In this document: positions 57,250-64,000 of the stretch, one piece after another
Numbering within the stretch: position 1 is the stretch's first letter
How the letters are laid out: each line of letters begins with the position of its first letter
Assembly (NCBI GenBank): GCA_011525625.1
Contig: WYAX01000004.1
Span: forward strand, 44,077 to 108,076
Direction of reading: 5' to 3'
Source of the DNA: Nitrospira defluvii
GTDB lineage: Bacteria > Nitrospirota > Nitrospiria > Nitrospirales > Nitrospiraceae
Length of the DNA: 64,000 nucleotides
Notes under the pieces: generated by a model
Told to the model about the DNA's origin: nothing
Databases searched by the model: none
What the model saw: the letters and a program-made list of their open reading frames with translations, nothing else
Translations under genes and position numbers: made by a program

Positions 57250-57949
57250 CGTTTCTCCTCTCTGGTCATGCGCACGTCCCACGATGCGCACCATACGCAT
57301 CGGTGCGCGGTGGTGAAAGAGGCCCGTTCGTGGACACTAGGGGACAGGAGGGGACACTGAGGGACAGGAGTTTCAAGCACAAACTGGAGCGGAATTGGGC
57401 TAAGTCACGACGTATCAGAGCGCCAGAACGCAATCGCAACACCTTCAGGCGATCCGTGGAAGCGGAGAAATACCTCTAGCCATGGGCCCATACGTAGCGG
57501 CACTCCTTCTCGCCTTCACAGGAGCGAGGGAAGGGGTTGTTCTAATGCCTGTCGCGCAATACTACGTAGATGAGTCGTTCGAGGTGCATTTTCGCAGAAA
57601 AAAATACGACTAGGGCCGAAAAACGCCCGATAGGGCCACATGGCCCCATGTCCAGCAGAGCGGCATGCACGTCACCGTTCTGCAAACAATGGAACGCCCC
57701 GGCTAGTGCAAACCGGATGCGAGTCAACTGGTGCGGAGAATGGGACCTAATGAATAACAACCAGTTACAGAGAACGTAGGGGCGATAGAGAAGAGCAAAA
57801 AAATGTTGGGAAGGGAGCCAAAAACGGGAGCCCGCCAGAGTCAAAACGACAACAGCTTAGAGAAGGTCAAGAATGGCCAAGCGCGTGCTGCACACCGTTG
57901 GAAACATGGCTCGTACGCGCAGGGAACGGATGGCAGTCGAACACGAGGC
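57250..57949. other. Non-coding region at the right end of the prophage
   Basis: About 700 bases without a recognisable gene. It contains tandem repeats (separate entry) and presumably the rep promoter and the right prophage junction. I searched by eye for a copy of any part of the tRNA-Gly gene and found none. Confidence 0.5.
57332..57370. repeat. Two tandem 19-bp direct repeats upstream of the rep operon
   Basis: GGACACTAGGGGACAGGAG (57332-57350) and GGACACTGAGGGACAGGAG (57352-57370), two mismatches, period 20 bases, that is about two helical turns. Each also contains an internal GGACA/GGACA half-repeat. Fits a binding site for a repressor or initiator. Confidence 0.7.
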
Positions 57950-59389
57950 TCAATTCAACGCGGTCGCACCCCCTGAGTGGGGGTCTACGGAAAAGAGACG
58001 GCCTGACGGGGTGACAAACATCGAACGCGATGGCTCCCCAACGGCGGCGACGACTATCACGCGGTCCGCTGATTCTCCATCGAGTTGAGGTGCCAGACTC
58101 GCACTGAGGGGAACATTGGCATAGGCTTGGATTAAGCTGATTTGGCTATACGGAAACTGAACAGCCGCCGTGGCTGTGGAACTGCCAAACGTCCCTGTCG
58201 TCGGCGATGAGACAAAGAACTGATCCGCACCGGAGGCAGGGATGATCCTGAGGCTCAACACGGTGCCGACCGGGAGATTGCTCGCGGTCACTGTCACAGG
58301 CACGGGATTTACGGTTCCCGTCGGCAATGCCACATCTGCGGCCGTATAGATGCCGCTCGGATTTGCCGGCACGGAGAGACCACCGATCGTGCTGATCGTC
58401 AGCGTGGGAATATTGATGAGCGGGGGAGTGCTCGCTGGCGCGACAGGCCCAAGCGCATTGGAGACTGATGCCGCAGGGTTGGTGGTCACTAATGAACAGG
58501 TCGTGCATTCGATACGAATACGCCCTGGTCCGCCCGCACCCGCAACGCATCCTCCTCCCCCGCCCGTGGCGGCCACTCCACCCTGGACCGTGACTGCGGG
58601 CGCAACGAGGCGCACGGCCCCGCCACTGCCAGGGCCGCCGCTATAGGTGCTGCAGACGGTCGTATAGATTGGTCCATTGCCGCCATTCGCCGCCACCGTT
58701 CCGGTGGTCTGCACGGTAATTTGAGTGGACGAGGCGAGTACCAACGCTCCCCCGCCGCCCCCTCCTGACGTGCCCCAGAGCGTGGCATCACCAGTCCCGC
58801 CACCACCACCTGAGCCTCCGAAGAGCGGAATCAGACTGACAAACGACGAATCTGCGCCATAGTTCCCATTGGCCGTGACTACGGCATCGAAGCGACCGCT
58901 GCTCCCGGCATTCGGTCCCTGCCCTGGTGCCCCGCTATTATTGGCCAATCCCTTTTGCCCACCCTGACCACCTCGATATCCTCCCGCGCCGCCGACGCCG
59001 CCCAGTTGAACCACGGTCCCCGTCGGCGTGGCTACGAGTCCATTGGCGCCATTCACATAGAGTTGTCCGCCAATGGTGATGTTCCCTTGCGCCAACAAGG
59101 TCACGGGCGTATTCGCACTGTTCGGCTGAAAGGTCACCGTGACGCCGGATGGAATGGTCACGGTCGTGTAATTGAGAATACCATCCGGAGGCAGGACCAC
59201 GGTCGTATTGGATACGGGTGCGAAAGCGCCCAGAGCACCAGTACTTCCACTCGTAAACGCCAAGGCGGAAACAGTTGGGGCCATCATCAGAACCCCGACA
59301 CACAGCATCAGTAGGATTGGTCGCCTAGGTCGCAACATTGATCGACTCCTTGAGGCTCGACGCTCAGATGGCAGACAACTCGCGGGCAT
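57950..59389 (-). CDS. Glycine-rich secreted surface protein, paralogue 2
   Basis: 479 residues from ATG 59389 (GAGGTG upstream). Signal peptide within the first about 45 residues (PILLMLCVGVLMMAPTVSALA). Then FTSGSTGALGAFAPVSNTTVVLPPDGILNYTTVTIPSGVTVTF, a glycine-rich centre with runs such as GGSGGGGG and GGGGGGALVL, and a C-terminal Ig-like part. Closely similar in plan and wording to the upstream gene, so the pair arose by duplication. The C-terminus here is about 60 residues longer. Possible matrix or appendage protein; function unknown. Confidence 0.75.
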   Translation of the reverse strand: MPASCLPSERRASRSRSMLRPRRPILLMLCVGVLMMAPTVSALAFTSGSTGALGAFAPVSNTTVVLPPDGILNYTTVTIPSGVTVTFQPNSANTPVTLLAQGNITIGGQLYVNGANGLVATPTGTVVQLGGVGGAGGYRGGQGGQKGLANNSGAPGQGPNAGSSGRFDAVVTANGNYGADSSFVSLIPLFGGSGGGGGTGDATLWGTSGGGGGGALVLASSTQITVQTTGTVAANGGNGPIYTTVCSTYSGGPGSGGAVRLVAPAVTVQGGVAATGGGGGCVAGAGGPGRIRIECTTCSLVTTNPAASVSNALGPVAPASTPPLINIPTLTISTIGGLSVPANPSGIYTAADVALPTGTVNPVPVTVTASNLPVGTVLSLRIIPASGADQFFVSSPTTGTFGSSTATAAVQFPYSQISLIQAYANVPLSASLAPQLDGESADRVIVVAAVGEPSRSMFVTPSGRLFSVDPHSGGATALN

Positions 59390-59406
59390 AGTCACCTCAT
59401 CCATCG

Positions 59407-60651
59407 TTAAGGACAAGAAAAGTCAAACGCGGCGCTATAGGCTTTGATCGCCGCCACTTGTCCCGCAGGTACGGCGACCGTGCCGGAGGCCGTGGAACTC
59501 GTACAGGTGCCGGTGCTCGGTGCCGTATTGGTGGGCACGACCATGAGGGCCCCCTGAGGAATGGTTTGGATTCGGAATATTGTGCCCGGCGGCGTATTGG
59601 TCGCCGTGAGCGTCACGGTGACCGGACTGGTCGTGCCGGGCGGAAGGATGATATCCGGCGTGGCATAGGCACCGGTTGGCGAGGCCGGAACCGCCATGCC
59701 ATTAATGGTCGCAATCTTCAAGGTCGGAACATTCGTGAGGGCGGGGGTGCTCGCAGCCGTCACGGGTCCGGGCGAGGTCACGAGAGACGGCAGCGGGTTG
59801 GTTGAATTGAAAATGGGAAACGAAAATGCCTCGACCCGAATCCGGCCCGGACCTGCTGGACCGGGACACACGGCGCTCCCGCCGAGGGCTTGTATCGTGC
59901 CTTGATTGCTGATGGTGGGCGCGACAAGACGTATGGCACCCCCACTGCCGGCCCCGCCTGTCTGATAGCTGCACGGAGCTCCGATTCTGGCGCCGCCGTT
60001 GGCTAAAATCTGGCCGCCGGCGGAGATGGCAATTTGAGTCGTCGACGCAATCACAATGGCACCGCCACCCCCACCCCCAGATCCGCCATTAATGGTGCCG
60101 CCAATGATTCGGCCGCCGCCACCACCACCGGACCCACCGAACAGGGGAATCAATCCCACCATGGTGTCGGGACCGTACACGGCATCGCTGGTATTGGTCG
60201 TTGGAGTAAAGAGTCCTGGTTGTGCGCCAAATCCGCGTCCCGCTGAGCCGTTCTGTGCGGTGCCCGCGCTTAACGAGCCGGTTTGTCCTCCGTCCCAACC
60301 GCCTGGCCCTCCTAGTCCGCCCGGAATGGGACCAGCCCCTGCGCCAGTTGCCGTGATACCGTTCTGTCCGTTGACATTGATGACCCCACCGATAGTCACG
60401 TTGCCGGTCGCTAACATGGTCACCGGGGTGTTCAACGCATTCCGCTGAAAGGTGACCGTCACGCCGGCCGGAATGGTGACGGTGGTGTAATTCAAGATCC
60501 CATCTGCCGGGAGTGTGACCACCGTATTGGTGGCCGGACTGAATGCACCCAACGCGCCGGTACTGCCGCTATTAAATGCCTGTGCCCACAGGTCCCCGCT
60601 GCCTGCGAACAAGACGAAGGCGGGCACAACAGTGAGTGCGAGTTTGCGCAT
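59407..60651 (-). CDS. Glycine-rich secreted surface protein, paralogue 1
   Basis: 414 residues, signal peptide 1-24 (ending DLWAQ). Shares with its neighbour FNSGSTGALGAF, GILNYTTVTIP(A/S)GVTVTFQ, SLIPLFGGSGGGGG-like (GLIPLFGGSGGGGGG), GGAVRLVAP-like (GGAIRLVAP) and GPGRIR. The central domain looks like a repetitive beta structure rich in Gly; the end carries cysteines (GTCTSSTASG, FDFSCP). Family not recognised. Confidence 0.75.
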   Translation of the reverse strand: MRKLALTVVPAFVLFAGSGDLWAQAFNSGSTGALGAFSPATNTVVTLPADGILNYTTVTIPAGVTVTFQRNALNTPVTMLATGNVTIGGVINVNGQNGITATGAGAGPIPGGLGGPGGWDGGQTGSLSAGTAQNGSAGRGFGAQPGLFTPTTNTSDAVYGPDTMVGLIPLFGGSGGGGGGRIIGGTINGGSGGGGGGAIVIASTTQIAISAGGQILANGGARIGAPCSYQTGGAGSGGAIRLVAPTISNQGTIQALGGSAVCPGPAGPGRIRVEAFSFPIFNSTNPLPSLVTSPGPVTAASTPALTNVPTLKIATINGMAVPASPTGAYATPDIILPPGTTSPVTVTLTATNTPPGTIFRIQTIPQGALMVVPTNTAPSTGTCTSSTASGTVAVPAGQVAAIKAYSAAFDFSCP

Positions 60652-60675
60652 AAGCCATCTCCTTAGGTGTGAGCG

Positions 60676-61677
60676 TCATGGCATGGATTCGCTGACGGCT
60701 GGAGCAATGGTGGTCGATTGGCCAGCGCCGGATTTGACATAGGGCATCGATTCACTCACGGCAGGGGCAATGGTGGTCGATTGGCCCGAGCCCGATTTGA
60801 CATAGGGCATGGCCAGACTCGTGGTCGGGGCATACGTAATGGAACTGCCGGACAGCAAGGCAGGCGTCGAGACCTGGGGGTTCGGCATGGCCACTCCGAC
60901 AAGTGCGCGACTTAAGGCAAAGCTGGGCAGACGTTGGGCCACGGTGACTGTGACCGCCCCGCTGGCTGTCGTGCCTTCTGGAGTCGTCACCGAGAAGGTA
61001 TAGGTTCCGGGCGGAACGGTGGGGGCGACACTGAGCGTGACCGGCAGGGCTGTGCTCGTCACTCCAGTAGACATTGTCGCCGCCAGACCGGGTTGAGTGA
61101 ATGTGACGGCCGTCGCGTTGGCCAAATTGGTCCCTTGAATGATCGCGGGCATCGTCGTGCCTTGGGTGAAGGCTATCGGATTCAAACCGGTGATCGTGGC
61201 AACTCCAACAACCGTGAACGATGAAGGGCTGTTCGCGGTGCCATTGGTGTTGGTGACTGTCACGGTGCCCGTGGTGGCACCCGCTGGAACAACGACCGTC
61301 AAGGTGTACGCAGTGGCGGATGAGACCGTGGCGGTCACCCCATTAAACTTCACGAGATTGTTCGATGCGATGGGATCAAATCCGTAGCCTTGCACTCGGC
61401 AAAGTTGTGTGACCGGCCCGGTAATCGGATTCACCGTATAGATCCCAATTCCACTACCAGGAGGCGTGAGGCGGTCGATTGAGAGGAGATTGCCCACAGC
61501 ATCGTAATTGTAGACGGCAAGGGTACCGGTGCTATCGGTGACACTCGTAAGACGCCCCTGTTCGTCGTAGAGATATTGGGCTTGATCAGCCTGGATCAGG
61601 CATGTGACAATTAACGGAAGACAGAGAAAAATAAGTGAGATCAAGTATTTTGATACAAGTAATGCTGATAGTTTCAC
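60676..61677 (-). CDS. Secreted YD-repeat / IPT-domain surface protein
   Basis: About 333 residues from GTG 61677 (AAGGAG at proper spacing). Hydrophobic leader, one or two YD/RHS-type repeats (YLYDEQGRLTSVTDSTGTLAVYNYDAVGNLLSIDR), IPT/TIG-like Ig domains (LCRVQGYGFDPIASNNLVKFNGVTATV and TITGLNPIAFTQGTTMPAIIQGTNLANATAVTF), then a tail of two 21-residue repeats. Looks like a severed Rhs N-terminal part joined to adhesin domains. Transcribed into the glycine-rich pair. Confidence 0.72.
   Translation of the reverse strand: MKLSALLVSKYLISLIFLCLPLIVTCLIQADQAQYLYDEQGRLTSVTDSTGTLAVYNYDAVGNLLSIDRLTPPGSGIGIYTVNPITGPVTQLCRVQGYGFDPIASNNLVKFNGVTATVSSATAYTLTVVVPAGATTGTVTVTNTNGTANSPSSFTVVGVATITGLNPIAFTQGTTMPAIIQGTNLANATAVTFTQPGLAATMSTGVTSTALPVTLSVAPTVPPGTYTFSVTTPEGTTASGAVTVTVAQRLPSFALSRALVGVAMPNPQVSTPALLSGSSITYAPTTSLAMPYVKSGSGQSTTIAPAVSESMPYVKSGAGQSTTIAPAVSESMP
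60685..60810 (-). repeat. 63-bp tandem repeat, two copies, in frame
   Basis: Encodes MPYVKSG(S/A)GQSTTIAPAVSES twice at the C-terminus of the YD/IPT protein, followed by MP and stop. The two copies are nearly identical at DNA level; a third, partial copy of the motif (LAMPYVKSGSG) leads in. Confidence 0.85.
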
Positions 61678-61909
61678 GAGCACTCCTTAACCTTGTGACG
61701 CCATATAGCTATTCAGCGCGTCCTGGGCAATCGGCTTCGATTGATCTTTGGTATCGGTTAGGGGCGACTATAAACCTTAGTTGTAAATACTCACTCATCG
61801 AATAAATAGAAATCCTCCATTAGGGCATATGCGGACCAAATGTGTGATTACAGGGAGCTTGGATTTGTGCCGTATAATAATAGGTCAAGAAACACCCTAA
61901 TAGATTGAT

Positions 61910-62212
61910 TTATGGACGAGGTAGACTCTCTTTTCTCCATTCCTGGATCTTAGCCGGATAGTATTTGGGAATCCGTAGGAATAACCAACCAAAGAGTGTA
62001 ACGATCAATGGTATTGCGACTCCGAGCAGCTTTACACTCAGATCTGAGGAAGGAACACCTTCTATGTTGATGGACGCAGATGAATCAAACAACGTCACTA
62101 CTGACCACAGGGTTCCAATTCCTCCTCCCAGTAGCCAAATAAACGCCATAATTCTGCGGACAGAGAAATTTAGAACGGTCCAAAACACATATTCGAAGTG
62201 ATTCCGATCCAT
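61910..62212 (-). CDS. Small membrane protein downstream of Rhs
   Basis: 100 residues from ATG 62212 (MDRNHFEYVFW). Two membrane helices (about 18-40, AFIWLLGGGIGTLWSVVTLF region, and about 58-80, LLGVAIPLIVTLFGWLFL) and a short basic C-terminus. Starts 7 bases after the rhs stop, the position of an immunity gene in Rhs toxin loci, but no family is recognised. Base composition is lower in GC than its neighbours. Confidence 0.55.
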   Translation of the reverse strand: MDRNHFEYVFWTVLNFSVRRIMAFIWLLGGGIGTLWSVVTLFDSSASINIEGVPSSDLSVKLLGVAIPLIVTLFGWLFLRIPKYYPAKIQEWRKESLPRP

Positions 62213-62219
62213 ACCGCGC

Positions 62220-64000
62220 CTATTTACACCCGCAAGATGATGCACCACCATTGTTATGCAAAAGAGGATAAAGAAATGGAATAGGTACCGCGTACGTCGT
62301 AGTCGTCGTCACGCCAACTGAAATATGTGCACCATATCCTAGCCCAAACCTCCCAATGCCTGTACTTATTCCAGCATTGGTCCCTCCGCTATATTGCACC
62401 GTACCACCAATTGATGGCCCGAAACCCACATTGGCATCCCCCTGAAGAGCCATCGCCGTACTGATTCCATTCTGCGTGTCACAATCAGAGTGGCTAATGC
62501 CGCCTTGCACCCCGACACCAGCGTATGCTCCCACACCAGTCGATCCAGTAGCTTGGAATTGCACGATAAACTGCCCACTGGATGTAAAACCAACATTTAA
62601 TCCTCCACCACCAAAAATTCCCGGAAAAACAAAAGGGCTTACTCCAAGAAAGAGGCTCGAACCGACCGTAAACTGACCTTCGAGCCCTAAAGGATCGATG
62701 GTGTTAATTGGGTTATCTCGAACAAAGACATAAAGATTCGCATCGTTTCCACGAAAACCTATAGGGTCTTCCCGTACAAACCGCCCTCAAACAGGATCGT
62801 AATTTCTCGCGCGATAGTAATAGAGCCCCGTCCCATCATTCTCACGTCCCGTGTACTGAAACGGATTGCTGCTGACCGTGCCTGTCTGTGTGGTATCGCC
62901 GAATGGATCATACGTGTAGATTGTTTGACTCGCTCCGGCCGCATTAGTGAGCGCTATTGAACTCCCGAGCGCATCGGTCTCGTAGAACTCATCGCTCGCT
63001 CCTTTTCGGATATATGGCTCGTCGATGCTCAGTCCACGAATGTAGGTCGCTGAAGGCGTGGCTCCGGTGAGTTCCGCATAGACATCGTTGCCGTCGTACC
63101 AGAACCCGGTCGTCGTGCCATTGATGGTTTTGCTCTTCCGGCGTCCCAACCCGTCGTAAACGAAGCTCGCTGTCAACCCGGTCCGACTAATTCCACTCAA
63201 TCTATTTCTGGCATCCCATGTGTAGGTCGTGGTCAATCCGCCTTGCGTATCGGTCGTAAGATTCCCGTTATTGTCATAGGTCAGATTGGTAGTCGCGCTG
63301 TTCCAACGTGTGAGTTCATTCGCCGCGTCGTAGCCAATATTGGCGGCGGCCACGGCCGTGGGCAAATTGGATGCAGTAGCATTCTGTCGCAATTGCGTGA
63401 TCCGGTTTCCACCCTTGTCGTACGTATAGGTGAGCGCTTCAATCGTCGTCGGCGTCTTCACATGACCGATGTTTACAACCCTATTCGCATTGTCGTACCC
63501 GTAACTGGTGACGACACCATTGGGATACGTGAGCGAGGTTCTTCGTCCCGCATCGTCATAGTTCAACGTGACCGTCTGGGTCCCTTTCGTGACCGTCTTA
63601 AACTGGCTCGCCGCATCATAGGTGTAGGTCGTATCTCCCTGACCCGTGGCAGAGAGTTTCAGCCTCCGCCCGATCTCGTCATATTCGACGATCATTGTGC
63701 CGGCCGTCGTCGTTTCCTGGACTCGCGGATGATGCCCGCCACTCACGGTGTCATAGACCCAGGTAATCGTTCCACCGACGGAATCATTCACGCTGGTGAG
63801 GCGGTTGATCGCATCGTAGCCGAAGGTCGCCGTCGCGTCGGGATAGGTCGCCCCGGTGCGGCGGTTCAAGGCATCATAGGCAAACGTCGTCACCTGGTTC
63901 TTGCGATCCTTGAATTGAACGAGGTTTCCTAGTCTGTCGTACTGATACGACTCCTGCCGGTTCAAGGCGTCCTTGCGCGCTATCAAACGATCCATCACAT
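62220..64000 (-). CDS. Rhs-repeat protein with an in-frame TGA (partial)
   Basis: Continues beyond the right edge. The visible core has many YD repeats (YQYDRLGNLVQFKDRKNQ, TFAYDALNRRTG, YTYDAASQFKTV, YGYDNANRVVNI) and the core end FQYTGRENDGTGLYYYRARNYDPV. There a TGA (62789-62787) interrupts the frame, and the same frame goes on with GRFVREDPIGFRGNDANLYVF and DNPINTIDPLG, the conserved continuation, then a glycine-rich 150-residue C-terminal tip ending NNGGASSCGCK at 62220. Without readthrough the product stops after the core. Confidence 0.85.

Larger units (their letters stand above)
50048..57370 (-). mobile_element. Inovirus (filamentous phage) prophage
   Basis: Compact module of about 7.3 kb with the full filamentous-phage gene set: tyrosine integrase, excisionase, major coat-like protein with signal peptide, other tiny membrane proteins, Zot-type morphogenesis ATPase, DUF2523 and TspB-like virion proteins, probable ssDNA-binding protein, Rep_trans-type replication initiator and a helix-turn-helix protein. 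All but the RadC-like gene are on the minus strand, with repeated ATGA overlaps. The left end is set by the tRNA-Gly; the right end is estimated from the tandem repeats before the helix-turn-helix gene. No att duplication was found. Confidence 0.9.

Noticed and set aside
57300..57950. tRNA fragment as right attachment site
   Set aside because: Short matches such as GGGCGAT occur by chance; no stretch long enough to count as a copy of the tRNA-Gly was seen.

Overview
The window reads as chromosome of a Gram-negative bacterium, most likely a Nitrospira-type member of the Nitrospirota. This is inferred from gene style (TonB receptor plus BtuCDF, DUF3365 haem protein beside a chemotaxis cluster, GC-rich coding, zinc-type L28), not proven. 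Almost all genes are on the minus strand, so operons below are read from high to low coordinates.

Layout. (1) 1-5969: a chemotaxis or Pil-Chp-like signalling cluster (response regulator, CheW, methyl-accepting protein, multi-HPt CheA cut by the left edge), preceded by a secreted c-type haem protein. (2) 6361-21726: a cobalamin regulon in two riboswitch-controlled operons: btuF-btuC-btuD, then btuB followed by eleven genes for late corrinoid synthesis, adenosylation, nucleotide-loop assembly and salvage (cbiA, cobO, a CWC zinc protein, pduO-type adenosyltransferase, cobU, cobT, cobS, cbiB, cobD-like, cbiZ, cobQ). The two riboswitches appear to use different output modes, one translational and one by a transcription terminator. 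(3) 21849-24682: SemiSWEET, L28, a lipoprotein and a secreted TIM-barrel glycosidase-like protein. (4) 24737-47163: an operon of about 22 kb for exopolysaccharide synthesis and export, from an unusual nucleotidyltransferase-LbH-sugar transferase fusion through Wzz/BY-kinase, glycosyltransferases, flippase, polymerase, Wza and an outer-membrane barrel to nucleotide-sugar enzymes; the last gene (fcl) is broken. (5) 47324-49640: IS3 orfA remnant, a gene-poor stretch and a LuxR-type regulator split by a C-tract frameshift.

(6) 50048 to about 57370: the most interesting region, a complete-looking filamentous phage (inovirus) prophage of about 7.3 kb beside a tRNA-Gly(CCC) gene. It has a tyrosine integrase, an excisionase, a RadC-like protein on the opposite strand, three tiny membrane or coat proteins, Zot, DUF2523 and TspB-like virion proteins, a probable ssDNA-binding protein, a rolling-circle Rep and a helix-turn-helix protein. 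Many genes are joined by four-base stop/start overlaps. The non-coding part holds strong hairpins that could be the origin or packaging signal, and tandem 20-bp repeats lie upstream of the rep operon. I could not find the duplicated att sequence.

(7) 57950-64000: a cell-surface cluster: two paralogous glycine-rich secreted proteins, a YD/IPT-domain protein with a 63-bp terminal repeat, a small membrane protein, and an Rhs protein whose core carries an in-frame TGA.
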